DNA of 64,000 bases from Pseudobythopirellula maris (GCF_007859945.1 NZ_SJPQ01000001.1:620001-684000), one strand, 5' to 3'; positions 1-8,727 are shown, counted from the first letter of the stretch. The notes: generated by a model from the letters alone, not told the origin. Translations and numbers: made by a program.

Positions 1-2
1 TC

Positions 3-2210
3 TATCGGCCCGTGCGTCGGACGCCCAAGCCCGTGATCAGCGGCGTGCAGAGCGCTTGGGTCGTGTCGGACCTCACCGCCAACGAGGAAGACCCCAAGAA
101 GCTCCGCGAACTGTTCTGCGACAAATACGGCCGCGTGAAGGTGTGGTTCCCCTGGGACCGCCGGGCCGACGCCCCCGCCGAGGGCGAAGAGCCGGCCGCC
201 GCCGAAGGAGACGCGTCCGAGGGAGGCGGGGCCGATGGAGACGATTCCGAGCAGGAAGAAACCGCCAACGTGGCCGACCGCTCCTGCTGGGTGCGGGTCG
301 CCCAGGTTTGGGCCGGCAACGGCTGGGGCGCCTTCTTCTGGCCGCGGCACGGGCAAGAGGTGTTGGTCGCCTTCGAGCATGGCGACCCCGACCGGCCGGT
401 GATCGTCGGCAGCCTTTACAACGCCAAGAACATGCCGCCAATGCCGATGCCCTTGCACGCCGACATGAACGGCGTGAAGTCGTGCACCGTGAACGGCAAC
501 CCGGCGGTCGACTTCGGCGGACTCACGTTCTCCGACGAGCCGGGCAACGAGCACGTCGAGGTCCGCTCCAAGCGGCACGCCGTGGTCCGCTCCAAGGAGA
601 GCCAGCACCAGCACGTGCCGGGCGCCGCGGTGCGGATGAGCGGGTCGCTGCTCGCTTCGCTAGGCTCGGGCGCCGGCGGCGGTGTGGCTAAGCCCAAAGT
701 CTCCGGGATCGACGGCCAGCACGCCGCGCTCGCCAAGAAGTGGGGCAAGAAGCTCGCCCTCACGCAGTTCGAGTCCGACATCAAATTCAACTTCGGGCAC
801 ACCTCGACGATCACCGGCGGCATGCCACTCGCGTCGGTGGGCAACGTGGTGCTCGGCGGCAACATGCGTATCGTCATGGATCCGCTCGGCTGGGTCGACG
901 ACGACCAGGCCCAGCAGATCCAGGACTACGCCTTCCCCATGGGCCAATGGTCGGGCGTGTTCGGCTCGAGCCGGTCGCTGCACTACGGCCCGTCGACGAC
1001 GATCCGCCACGGCGCGGAGGTCACACGCCGCGTGCGCGAGAACTTTGCCGAGTCGAACACACGCACCCAGTACGTGGGAGGCATCGCCTCGGCGTCGACG
1101 GCGTTGTTGCTGCTGGGCGCACTGAACGAGGGGAGGGACTCCAAGAAGCTCGAGGTGCTGATGCGGCTGCTCGGCCCGCGCGGGCTCTCGGGCACGCTGC
1201 TCAACCTGCTGATCGAGTACGAGCAGGGCCTCGGCACGCAGGACGCCGGCATCGACAAGCAAGGCGAGGCGTCGAGCCTCAACGACCACGCCGACGTGCT
1301 GGGCGACGACTACGCGTCGCTGATCACCGCCTTCGCCGAAGCCGCCACGGATCAAGGTGAATCGCTCAGCTCGAAGGGCGAAGAGATCAGCTCCGAACAA
1401 GAGTCGGCAGCGGCCTCACAGGATCTCTCGGCCGACGACGCCGAGTCGGATAGCGACGATTCCGGGGACGACTCGGACGATGATTCCGACGCCGATTCAG
1501 ACGCCAGCGGCGACGACTCGGACGCCGGCGTCGACGCGTCTGGCGACGAGGACGAGCCGGAGGACGTTGATGTCGACATCGAGTTCGGCAGCGACGAGGA
1601 GGCGGACGTCTACGAGTGCTACGACGGGCTGCTGATGACCGGCGCCCGCAACGTCTCGGTCCGCGCCCGGCCGAGCGATGAGGCGGACGACGACACCGAC
1701 CCGTCGCTGATCCATCTCGACTCGCAGGGGGGCGGCGAGGACAACGGCGCCGTGGCCATCACGGCCAGCGGCCAGACGACGATCGCCTGCGGCCCGGCCG
1801 CCTTCCAGATCCGCCGCTCGGGCGACGTCGGCCAGATCGACGCCACCACCGGCGACCAAGGCACGATCACCATCACCACCGGTGGCGACAGCGGCAGCAA
1901 GGCGGTGCTCGACCCGGAGAGCATCAACCTGTCGGTCGGCGGCGACAGCGGGGCCGTCATCGCGATGACGAGCGACGGCATCAAGCTGACGGTCGGCTCC
2001 GGCGGCCCGTGCCTCGAGATCACCACCTCGGGAGTCACGATGAGCAGCGGCTCGAACAGCGTGGCGGTCGACACCTCGGGCCAAACCACCAGCGCGATGG
2101 ACATCACACACACCGCCCAGAACGGATTCACGGCCACCGGCACGGCCTCCGCGGAACTTTCGGCCGCCGGCCAAACGACCGTGAAGGGCGCGATGGTGAT
2201 GGTGAATTAA
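3..2210 (+). CDS. vgrG: Type VI secretion tip protein VgrG, 5' end outside window
   Basis: VgrG forms the trimeric spike of the type VI secretion puncturing device. The frame is open to the left edge and the first visible residues (YRPVRRTPKPVISGVQSA) lie just before the gp5-like OB fold, so the N-terminal gp27-like part is missing from the window. The OB-fold signature with FWPRHGQEVLVAFEHGDPDRP lies near nt 335-400. An acidic insert (nt about 168-275) interrupts the OB fold. A second Asp/Ser-rich stretch (nt about 1366-1590) precedes the beta-helical needle, which is rich in short Gly/Ser/Thr repeats and ends GQTTVKGAMVMVN, as in structural VgrGs; no C-terminal effector domain follows. A PAAR gene comes next. 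The GTG at 12 is an internal codon, not the start. Confidence 0.93.
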   Translation, partial: YRPVRRTPKPVISGVQSAWVVSDLTANEEDPKKLRELFCDKYGRVKVWFPWDRRADAPAEGEEPAAAEGDASEGGGADGDDSEQEETANVADRSCWVRVAQVWAGNGWGAFFWPRHGQEVLVAFEHGDPDRPVIVGSLYNAKNMPPMPMPLHADMNGVKSCTVNGNPAVDFGGLTFSDEPGNEHVEVRSKRHAVVRSKESQHQHVPGAAVRMSGSLLASLGSGAGGGVAKPKVSGIDGQHAALAKKWGKKLALTQFESDIKFNFGHTSTITGGMPLASVGNVVLGGNMRIVMDPLGWVDDDQAQQIQDYAFPMGQWSGVFGSSRSLHYGPSTTIRHGAEVTRRVRENFAESNTRTQYVGGIASASTALLLLGALNEGRDSKKLEVLMRLLGPRGLSGTLLNLLIEYEQGLGTQDAGIDKQGEASSLNDHADVLGDDYASLITAFAEAATDQGESLSSKGEEISSEQESAAASQDLSADDAESDSDDSGDDSDDDSDADSDASGDDSDAGVDASGDEDEPEDVDVDIEFGSDEEADVYECYDGLLMTGARNVSVRARPSDEADDDTDPSLIHLDSQGGGEDNGAVAITASGQTTIACGPAAFQIRRSGDVGQIDATTGDQGTITITTGGDSGSKAVLDPESINLSVGGDSGAVIAMTSDGIKLTVGSGGPCLEITTSGVTMSSGSNSVAVDTSGQTTSAMDITHTAQNGFTATGTASAELSAAGQTTVKGAMVMVN

Positions 2211-2215
2211 ATTGC

Positions 2216-2240
2216 TCCCCTCCCTTTGATGGGGAGGGGA
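2216..2240. repeat. G/C palindrome, family member 1
   Basis: TCCCCTCCC (2216-2224) pairs with GGGAGGGGA (2232-2240). The hairpin sits 6 nt after the vgrG stop and has no T tract, so it is not a classical terminator. Close relatives lie near 4493, 12739 and 44085, always between genes. Confidence 0.8.
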
Positions 2241-2278
2241 ATCATGACGACCAACATCCGAACTGAAGACCAAACGCC

Positions 2279-2578
2279 ATGCCCCCCGCCGCCCGCCTGA
2301 CCGACATGCACGTCTGCCCGATGGTCACCCCCGGTGTGCCGCCGATCCCGCATGTCGGCGGGCCGATCACCGGTCCGGGCGCTCCCACGGTGCTGATGGC
2401 CGGATTGCCCGCCTCGGTGGTAGGCGACATGGCGGTCTGCGTTGGGCCGCCCGACTCGGTGGTCAAAGGGAGTGCGACCGTGATGGTTGGCGGCATGCCG
2501 GCCGCACGGATGGGCGACTCCCTCGCCCACGGCGGCGCCATCGTCTTGGGCGCCCCGACCGTGATGCTAGGCGGCTGA
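2279..2578 (+). CDS. PAAR-domain spike-tip protein
   Basis: A 99-residue PAAR protein, the usual length for a bare PAAR tip. PAAR proteins cap the VgrG trimer as a sharp zinc-bound cone and can recruit cargo. It opens PPAARLTDMHVCP and shows the Gly/Pro-rich tandem turns of the family (PHVGGPITGPGAPTVLMAG, ARMGDSLAHGG), ending in VMLGG. His and Cys residues that could hold zinc are H11, C13, the H of IPHVGG and the H of LAHGG. There is no extension before or after the domain, so it is structural and not itself a toxin. It follows vgrG by 68 nt and is probably co-transcribed. Confidence 0.92.
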   Translation: MPPAARLTDMHVCPMVTPGVPPIPHVGGPITGPGAPTVLMAGLPASVVGDMAVCVGPPDSVVKGSATVMVGGMPAARMGDSLAHGGAIVLGAPTVMLGG

Positions 2579-2673
2579 ACACGATGGCGTCCCCACGGGC
2601 GTGACCCCCACAGCGATCAACGAATCAACCTTCTGCACGCAGCGTTCGCGTGCTCATAACGCGGCGACCGACC

Positions 2674-3294
2674 ATGTTCCTCGGCGACCAACACGACCTG
2701 CCCGAGCCCGACGCCGAAATGGCGACGGACCTGCTGAGCCGCGCGCCGTCGGCCGGGTCGTGGGACCGCCCCCCCTACCCGGATGAGACCGCCGACGCGT
2801 TCTTCGCCCGGCTGATCGACGAGGGCCGCCTGGGCGACGCCGTGCTGCTGGCGGCCGTGAGCCTCGGGCCGCGACGCGCCGTGTGGTGGGGCAGCCTTTG
2901 CGTTTGGGACCACATCAAACGGCTCAAGCTGAAAGTCGAAGGCCTCGAGTCGGCGGCCGTCGACGCCGCGGTCGAGTGGGTCTTGTGCCCCGACGACGAG
3001 AAACGGCTCGAGGCGAAAGCGATCGCCGACAAGGCGGGCGGCGAGAAGCCTTGGGGAGCGCTCGCCATGGCGCCCTTCTGGGCGGGGGGCAGCATCGCCC
3101 CGGCCGATTGCCCCGCCGTCTCTCCGCCGGCCGGTTTGGCCGAGAAGATCGTCGCCAACGCGGTGCTCAAGGCCGCCGCCGATCCCGACCCGCCAACACG
3201 CCAAGGCCGTCTGATGCAGTCTCTGCGTCTCGCCGCCGAGGTGCAGACCGGAATGACCTCGTTCGCAGCGGCCGCGGGAGGCGAACCCCAATGA
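2674..3294 (+). CDS. Hypothetical protein of the type VI tip cluster (DUF6931-like)
   Basis: A soluble protein of about 206 residues with no signal peptide. The Trp-rich AVWWGSLCVWDHIK (mid-protein) and KPWGALAMAPFWAGGSIAP (second half) resemble the small DUF6931 family, which I recall near VgrG/PAAR genes; this was not checked against a database. The ATG at 2674 was chosen; a GTG at 2650 would add eight residues, and neither has a good Shine-Dalgarno. Its stop overlaps the next ATG by 4 nt (ATGA, 3291-3294), which implies translational coupling. The function is unknown; an adaptor or cargo-loading role is only inferred from position. Confidence 0.75.
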   Translation: MFLGDQHDLPEPDAEMATDLLSRAPSAGSWDRPPYPDETADAFFARLIDEGRLGDAVLLAAVSLGPRRAVWWGSLCVWDHIKRLKLKVEGLESAAVDAAVEWVLCPDDEKRLEAKAIADKAGGEKPWGALAMAPFWAGGSIAPADCPAVSPPAGLAEKIVANAVLKAAADPDPPTRQGRLMQSLRLAAEVQTGMTSFAAAAGGEPQ

Positions 3295-4028
3295 AGACTT
3301 TCAGCAGAACGATTCCCAACCAGCGGAGCCGGTCGCTCTCGATCCATCGCGACCAGCGCACCTGCGGCGCCCACGCCCTGGCGCGGGTCTACGCCTCGCT
3401 CGGCCTGCGGGCCGACGCTCCCGCTATCTGGCGCCGGTTGGCAGAGCCGGATTCGGCGGGCGAGCCGCGCATCCGCACGCACCGCTTGGCCGACGACGCC
3501 CTGAGCCATGGCCTGTCAGCCGTTTGCCTGCAAGCCGATCGCAAAGCGCCGCCGGCGCTCAACGCCTTGCACGCCATGGGTTGGCGCGTGGTGCTCAACC
3601 ACCTGATCACGCCCGGGCGGCCCGAGGGCCACTTCTCGGCCGTGGTGCGAGCGCGGCGCGACTCGGTCACGCTCTTCGATCCTAACCACGGCCCCAACGA
3701 CGGCCCCAACGACGGGCCCAACCACGGGCCAAGCGGCGGATCGTTTGTGCGGATGCGGCGCCAGCGGCTGCATGAGCGGTGGATGCCGTCGGCGCCGTCG
3801 GCCGAAGTGATCGGCGGCGTGCTGGTCGCCGTGCGTGATGCGACGAGCGACCCGAGCGAGTGGCGGGCCTGCCCGGCGTGCGGCGGCGACTTCCTGCTGC
3901 CCGCGTCGATCGGAACAAGTTGGAGCGGCCCGTGGTCGGCGCATTGGTTGGCCGCCTTCTGTCCGCGGTGCGACGCCCGCGTCGAACCGTTATCCCACAA
4001 GCCATTCCTACCAGGAGCAGCCGTATGA
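3291..4028 (+). CDS. C39-like papain-fold cysteine peptidase with C-terminal zinc ribbon
   Basis: A 245-residue protein. The motif DQRTCGAHALARVYASLG (Cys25) followed by GHFSAVV (His114) and LFDPN (Asp130) matches the Cys-His-Asp order of C39/papain-like peptidases. A short GPND/GPNH repeat follows (residues 131-149). Two CxxC knuckles (Cys194/197 and Cys224/227) form a probable zinc ribbon. The ATG start at 3291 overlaps the previous stop and the stop overlaps the next ATG, so it is the middle of a coupled trio behind VgrG and PAAR. There is no signal peptide or transporter domain, unlike bacteriocin C39 exporters. It may be a secreted effector or a processing enzyme; its substrate is unknown. 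Confidence 0.72.
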   Translation: MKTFSRTIPNQRSRSLSIHRDQRTCGAHALARVYASLGLRADAPAIWRRLAEPDSAGEPRIRTHRLADDALSHGLSAVCLQADRKAPPALNALHAMGWRVVLNHLITPGRPEGHFSAVVRARRDSVTLFDPNHGPNDGPNDGPNHGPSGGSFVRMRRQRLHERWMPSAPSAEVIGGVLVAVRDATSDPSEWRACPACGGDFLLPASIGTSWSGPWSAHWLAAFCPRCDARVEPLSHKPFLPGAAV

Positions 4029-4486
4029 ACGAGAGCTCGATTTTCCGGGCTGTGCAGTCGTTCTCCGACTTGCACCGCGAACTGGGCGACGCCCAGCAGG
4101 GTGCCATCGACGAGCGGCTCCGCCGCGAGTTGGCCCGCGTCTCGTGGATGGCGCAGCGCCAGATGCACATGCTCGTGCCGACCCAGCGTGAGGCGATCGC
4201 CAAGCTCGAAGCGAAGCGGCGGAAGTCGGCGGAGATGGCCGCCAAGAACAAGGAGCAGATCCAAACGAAGCAGAAGGCGTTGGCCGCCGGCAAGGCGCCC
4301 GAACTGCCCGCCACCGAGCCTGTGGCGGCGCCGACGGTCGACCCCGCGCTCGGCAAGCAACTCGCGAGTGAGTTGCTCGAACGCCACCACGCCCGCAAGG
4401 CTGTTGCCGTTGCAACCACACCGGGCGGGGTGCTCGATGGCTGGCACTGGGATCGCGCAGCGCCAACCGTGCCGGCTGCCGAGTAA
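4025..4486 (+). CDS. Small charged helical protein of the type VI tip cluster
   Basis: A protein of 153 residues, start ATG 4025 overlapping the previous stop (ATGA). I do not recognise the family. The middle (residues about 35-95) is rich in Glu, Lys, Arg, Ala and Gln and is predicted by eye as a long helix or coiled coil. The C-terminus ends in a Gly/Trp segment (GGVLDGWHWDR). No membrane segment, signal peptide or cysteine is present. As the last of three coupled genes it may partner the C39-like peptidase (for example as an adaptor or immunity protein), but only position supports this. Confidence 0.7.
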   Translation: MNESSIFRAVQSFSDLHRELGDAQQGAIDERLRRELARVSWMAQRQMHMLVPTQREAIAKLEAKRRKSAEMAAKNKEQIQTKQKALAAGKAPELPATEPVAAPTVDPALGKQLASELLERHHARKAVAVATTPGGVLDGWHWDRAAPTVPAAE

Positions 4487-4492
4487 AAAACT

Positions 4493-4513
4493 CCCTCCCC
4501 CTACCGGGGAGGG
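4493..4513. repeat. G/C palindrome, family member 2
   Basis: CCCTCCCC (4493-4500) pairs with GGGGAGGG (4506-4513) across CTACC. It lies between convergent genes, 6 nt after the coupled trio and 10 nt before the end of the opposing barrel gene. Confidence 0.78.
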
Positions 4514-4522
4514 GAAGCACAC

Positions 4523-5959
4523 TCAGTACCGAAACCGCAGCTCGGTGCGGAACATCGAATCAACCCAGCTGTAGTCGCCCACCGGGCGGGTGTAAGAAAC
4601 CCCGAAGTCGGCCCGGTCGCAGAAGAACAGCCGCATGCCAAGCGAGCCTTGCAGGTAAGTCGAACCACTGGCGCGGGTCGCTTGGGCGGCCGTGGGGCCG
4701 GTAAACGCGCCGTCTTGAAAACGCCAGCCGCTCAGCTCGCTCACAGCGATGAGCGGCATGCAGCGGTGCGGCCGCCAAAGCACGTGGTTGCACGAGGCGT
4801 TATAACGCACCACGGCGCCGGCGTAGTCGGCGTCGCCCCCCAGCGGGATCCACTCGCTCACGTCGGCCTGGACGAACGTGTCGGGCGTGAGGCTCAGGCC
4901 GAACACGAGGCCCAGCTCGAGCGAAACGTGCCCCGTGCCCAAGCCCTTGCGCGCCGAGCCCTGCGGCACGTGCGTGTTCATCTGGAAGGCGATCTGCATC
5001 AGCTCGGTGTCGAAGATCATCGTCTTTGTGCCGATCGTCAGGTCGCCGAATCCGGCCGCGCCGGCGCCGTTGTACTCGACCGATCGGTAGCTGTACTCCA
5101 CCGACGCGCCAAACGACCCGTGGGCCACCTCGGTGTAATGGCGGATCTCGTCGTAGTCGACCGGCCCGAACGCCGGATCGCCGCCGGCGGCGGGCCGGGG
5201 ACCGGCGCCCGTCGTGTCGGCCCGCGCCCAGAAGAACTCCGCCCGGTCGGGCGTGACAAGATCGTTGCCGTGGTCCCAGCGGAAGCGTTGCTGGTTCACC
5301 GGACGCGCGGCGGTCGTGTAGAACGCGGCGTCGTCAGTAGGCCGCCACACCGGCTGATAGCACGGGTCGGGGCAGCATAGCCCCCGGTAAACCGCTCCTA
5401 AGAAGCGGTGGCTCTTCGAGCCCCCCTGGCAGTCGGGGCAACAGCTCCCGCCCTGGCAGCCGCCCCCGCAGTAATCGCAGAAGCTGATCTCACCCAACGC
5501 GGCCAGCGGACTCTGGGGCGAGGGCGGCGTGGCGACCGAACGCGGCTCGAGCAATGGCGCCGGCGCTGCCGACTGCTGCGGGGCCGGTAGCGGAGCGGTC
5601 TGCGGGGCCGGTGTCGGGAGTCGTCGCGGCGGGCTGGGCGTCGGAGGCGGGGTGATCGTAGGCGTAGGCCTAGGCGGTGGGGTCGATTTGGGCTTCGCCG
5701 TTCCGGGGGGCGAAGGGGCGTTCGGCGAATCGTCGGCGGACGGCTGTTTGTCCGCCTCTGTCGCTGGGGTAAGCACAAGCGGTGTCTGCAATTCCACGCC
5801 GGTCGGCGGCAAGCGAATCACCTCCGGCGGTTTGCCCACAACACGCTCACAAGCCATGAGCCCCACCGCCAGCCCCGCTAGCAGCACGAACGCACGGCGC
5901 AGCGGGCTCCCTCCGAAGGAGAGCGGTGTGCGGCGTGGGCGTTCCTTGGCGTGAGGCAT
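4523..5959 (-). CDS. Outer-membrane beta-barrel lipoprotein with Pro-rich linker and Cys-rich segment
   Basis: A 478-residue envelope protein. After a basic N-terminus there is a hydrophobic stretch and the lipobox LMAC (Cys37), so it is probably a lipoprotein. Residues about 60-145 are Pro/Thr-rich. A Cys-rich segment (FCDYCGGGCQGG..., then GLCCPDPCYQPVW) leads into about 270 residues of alternating polar and aromatic strands ending in ELRFRY; a terminal aromatic residue is typical of outer-membrane barrels. The 'CCPDPCY' motif followed by a barrel recurs in planctomycetes from memory. It is divergently arranged with the HEAT-repeat gene. The ligand is unknown. Confidence 0.78.
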   Translation of the reverse strand: MPHAKERPRRTPLSFGGSPLRRAFVLLAGLAVGLMACERVVGKPPEVIRLPPTGVELQTPLVLTPATEADKQPSADDSPNAPSPPGTAKPKSTPPPRPTPTITPPPTPSPPRRLPTPAPQTAPLPAPQQSAAPAPLLEPRSVATPPSPQSPLAALGEISFCDYCGGGCQGGSCCPDCQGGSKSHRFLGAVYRGLCCPDPCYQPVWRPTDDAAFYTTAARPVNQQRFRWDHGNDLVTPDRAEFFWARADTTGAGPRPAAGGDPAFGPVDYDEIRHYTEVAHGSFGASVEYSYRSVEYNGAGAAGFGDLTIGTKTMIFDTELMQIAFQMNTHVPQGSARKGLGTGHVSLELGLVFGLSLTPDTFVQADVSEWIPLGGDADYAGAVVRYNASCNHVLWRPHRCMPLIAVSELSGWRFQDGAFTGPTAAQATRASGSTYLQGSLGMRLFFCDRADFGVSYTRPVGDYSWVDSMFRTELRFRY

Positions 5960-6047
5960 GGATTCCGTGGATGACAGACGAGGTTTTTAGCGCGGTGGGT
6001 CGGGTCGATTGCCGAAACACAGAGAAGTCGACCAACGGAACTGTTGA

Positions 6048-6060
6048 TGTGATCGTCACA
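6048..6060. promoter_or_regulatory. Palindromic operator candidate TGTGA-TCG-TCACA
   Basis: A perfect 5-bp inverted repeat with a 3-bp spacer lies in the divergent region between the barrel lipoprotein and the HEAT gene. The half-sites match the CRP/FNR-type TGTGA, but the spacer is 3 rather than 6, so a standard CRP site is not supported. Confidence 0.3.
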
Positions 6061-6132
6061 ACCGACCCTCCGACTATGGCCGGCCAGTGTGGTAGCGGCC
6101 AAAAAGTGCTTACTCGACCCCCCATAGCCCGC

Positions 6133-7116
6133 GTGCCTTACAAAACACAGGCCCAACGCCTCTTAATCGCGACTGCACTGCTGGCGGCCGCTGCCGCTTG
6201 CGCAGGAGAGACGCGGGCGCAATCCCTGCCTGGTTTCCCCTCGCCAGCCGCGGCTGAGGCCGAAACCACGAACCGCGGTTTCTGGGGCAAGACGGCCTGG
6301 ACCTACCGCCGGATGAAGCTGCACTGCCAAACCTCCGAGTTCGGCAGGTTCCTGCGCAAGGCGGTTCGGCCGCTCAGCGCGATGAGCGGCGGCCTCATCC
6401 CGGCGCCGCCCGACAACCATTTCGCCGCCGCGGTCGAGCAAAACGCCGCGGCGCCGATCGGCATGGCGCCGGGCGCCGTTCCCGCTCCGCCCCCACCACC
6501 GCCCCCCGCCGTGGCTGCGGCTGCAAAAATCAATTTGGAGAAGTCTCAGGCCAAGATCCGCCGCGAAGCGGTCGCCTACCTCGCCGGGCTCGACTGCCGT
6601 TACTATCCCGAGGCCGAGGCGGGCCTGATCGCCGCGCTCCGCGCCGACAGCGACGAGTGCGTGCGGCTTGAGGCGGCCCGCTCGCTGCTGAGCGGCTGTT
6701 GCTGCACGCCGGCCGTGGTCCAGGCGCTGTCGGTCTGCGTTTCGGGCGGCAACCAAGACGGCAACCCGGGCGAACGATCACAGCGGGTGCGGATGACGGC
6801 GCTCGCCGCACTGCAGAAGTGCGAGAGTTGTGGCAGCGGCGGCGCGGCGCCCGCCCAGCGACCCGAAGCGCCGCTCAGCGAGATCGGCATCGAGGGTCGA
6901 GCGACGCCGGTCGCTTACCAGACCGCGTCAATCACAGCAGAATCAGCCACAGCCGCAGCCGCCCCAGCTAGCGCCGCGCAAGAGCCGTGGGCTGCCGAGC
7001 CTGCGCAAGCTACGCCCGCGCCGCGCAAGTCCTTTGTCGGGCTGTGGCGCGAGGCCGCCCGCACGCAGGATGACGCCGAATCGGGGCCGCAGCTAGCGCC
7101 GCAGTTGGCGAAATAG
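6133..7116 (+). CDS. Secreted HEAT-repeat-like protein
   Basis: A protein of about 327 residues if it starts at GTG 6133, which gives a clean signal peptide (basic start, then LLIATALLAAAAACAGETRAQS). An ATG at 6076 in the same frame is an alternative without that arrangement. A Pro-rich linker (residues about 118-130) precedes helical repeats with the HEAT pattern (IRREAVAYLAGLDCRYYPEAEAGLIAALRADSDECVRLEAARSLL). The cysteine cluster GCCCTPAVVQALSVCV follows. The C-terminal quarter is Ala/Pro-rich. It is divergent from the barrel lipoprotein and probably acts in the envelope as a scaffold; no enzyme motif is visible. Confidence 0.75.
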   Translation: MPYKTQAQRLLIATALLAAAAACAGETRAQSLPGFPSPAAAEAETTNRGFWGKTAWTYRRMKLHCQTSEFGRFLRKAVRPLSAMSGGLIPAPPDNHFAAAVEQNAAAPIGMAPGAVPAPPPPPPPAVAAAAKINLEKSQAKIRREAVAYLAGLDCRYYPEAEAGLIAALRADSDECVRLEAARSLLSGCCCTPAVVQALSVCVSGGNQDGNPGERSQRVRMTALAALQKCESCGSGGAAPAQRPEAPLSEIGIEGRATPVAYQTASITAESATAAAAPASAAQEPWAAEPAQATPAPRKSFVGLWREAARTQDDAESGPQLAPQLAK

Positions 7117-7134
7117 TTGGCGTCGCGGAACCGC

Positions 7135-8727
7135 TCACGAAGAGCTGTTGTTGCTGCTGCTCCCGCTGTCGCGTCGGCGCCCGCGTCCTCCGCGTGACCC
7201 GCCACGCGAACCGCCGCGTCCGCCACGCCCGCCGCGGTTGTTCTTCATCCGCTCCGGACGGGCGGCGATGTTGGCGTCGACCACGACGCCGATCGCCTCT
7301 TGCCACGACGTGATGTTCTTGTGACTAACGCGTTTGACCTCTTCCTCATCGTCGTCTTCGCTCGATTCGGCCGAGGCTTCCGAGGCGTCCGACGAATCGC
7401 CGCTATTTTCGTCACCGCCCTCGGAGCGTGACTTGCCGCCACGCCGCCGGCGCCGGCGACGACGCGGCTTTTCATCGCCCTCTTCCGAGTCAGCCTCTTC
7501 CGAGGCGGCCGATCCATCCGCGTCGGCGTCGGTATCGGAATCGGAGCTGGCGTCCGGGTTCTCCTCGTTGCTCTCGCTGTCGCCTTCGCTCTTGCGGCGA
7601 CCGCGCCGGCGGCGCCGCCGGCGACGCGGCTTCTGCTCACCGCTCTCGTCGGTCTTGTCCTCTTCGGCGTCGGCGGTCTCGGCGCCTTCGCTCACAGCGG
7701 CCGCGACTTTGTCTTTCTCGTCCTCTTCGACCTGCTCAACCGCCTTCGGCTCAGCCGTTGGCGTGGGAGCGGTGGCCCGGGCGCGTTTGCGACCGGCGAA
7801 CGGGAACCAGCTTGAGAAGCCGCTCGGCTCGGCCTCGGCCTGTCGCTCAGCGGCGGCTTGCTCCGAGGCCGGCTGCACAGGGGTAGGGGGCGTGGCGAGT
7901 TCTTCCACAGCTTCGTCGGTCGCCGCGGCCTCGTCAGTCGTCGCCTCGCTGGCTACGGCCGGGGTGGTGGCGTCGCTGTCGGCGTCTTCCGAATCACGCT
8001 CGTCGCCAGCCGATTCGTCCTTGCGGCCGCCACGTCCGCGTCCACGACGCCGGCGTCGGCGACGCGGCTTCTTCTCGCCGTCTTCTTGATCGCTGTCGGC
8101 CGACTCTCCGCCGCCGCGGGCCGGCTGACCCGAGTCACGCGATTCATCCTTCGCGGTCTCGCTGGCGTCTTTGCTGGCGCCGTCGCCCTCAACGCCATCG
8201 ATTCCTGCGCCAAACCCGCGGCTTTTCGGGGCCGCCTTGGGGGTGGTTGACGGATCGCGGGCCGGCTTGGATCGCTTGGGGGCCTTGGTGGGCTCGGCCG
8301 TCGAGGCGGCAGACGCTTCAGCAGGCTCCTCGCTCGCAGCGGGGGTCGCCGGGGCAAGGTCGCTGTCCCATGCCGAGGGCTTCTTGGGCGCCGGCTTCCT
8401 CGCTACCGGCGGGGCGGCCGGCTTGGGCGTCGGCGGAACGGCCGGCGCGGGCGACGGCGGTGCGGCCGCAGTCGGCGTCACGCCCAGCTCGTCGACCAAG
8501 CTGTCCCAACCGCTGGGCGCTTGCTGCGGGATCTCGTGCTCGATGGGCTCTTCAGCGGTGGAAGCTTCGCTAGCCGCCTCTTCGGCGGCAGCTTCTTCGA
8601 CAGGAGCTGCGTTGTCGGCAGCTGAGTTGTCGGTAGCTTCGCTGGCGACGTCGTCACCGGCGGTCTGATCAGACTCAACGCCGATGTCGCGGAGCAGGTC
8701 GTCCCAGGAGTTGTTCGGTGTGGGCAT
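7135..8727 (-). CDS. Disordered Arg-rich / RGG-box protein, probable RNA-binding scaffold
   Basis: A 530-residue, almost wholly low-complexity protein, starting at ATG 8727 (MPTPNNSWDDLLRDIGVES); an in-frame extension to 8889 is less protein-like. Three Arg blocks of 7-8 consecutive Arg, each introduced by KPR, alternate with Asp/Glu/Ser-rich blocks. The C-terminus is an RGG box (GGRGGRGGSRGGSRGG) and ends in Ser/Asn. Short Trp motifs recur: SWDDLLRDIGV, GWDSLVDELGV, SAWDSDL and SWQEAIGVV. Similar composition is known in the RNA-binding tails of RNase E-type proteins, but no catalytic domain is present. A role in RNA binding or condensate formation is inference. The neighbouring genes do not suggest a pathway. 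Confidence 0.75.
   Translation of the reverse strand: MPTPNNSWDDLLRDIGVESDQTAGDDVASEATDNSAADNAAPVEEAAAEEAASEASTAEEPIEHEIPQQAPSGWDSLVDELGVTPTAAAPPSPAPAVPPTPKPAAPPVARKPAPKKPSAWDSDLAPATPAASEEPAEASAASTAEPTKAPKRSKPARDPSTTPKAAPKSRGFGAGIDGVEGDGASKDASETAKDESRDSGQPARGGGESADSDQEDGEKKPRRRRRRRGRGRGGRKDESAGDERDSEDADSDATTPAVASEATTDEAAATDEAVEELATPPTPVQPASEQAAAERQAEAEPSGFSSWFPFAGRKRARATAPTPTAEPKAVEQVEEDEKDKVAAAVSEGAETADAEEDKTDESGEQKPRRRRRRRRGRRKSEGDSESNEENPDASSDSDTDADADGSAASEEADSEEGDEKPRRRRRRRRGGKSRSEGGDENSGDSSDASEASAESSEDDDEEEVKRVSHKNITSWQEAIGVVVDANIAARPERMKNNRGGRGGRGGSRGGSRGGRGRRRDSGSSSNNSSS

Noticed and set aside
6048-6060. CRP-type site
   Set aside because: The half-sites fit but the spacer is 3 instead of 6, so it is listed only as a palindrome.
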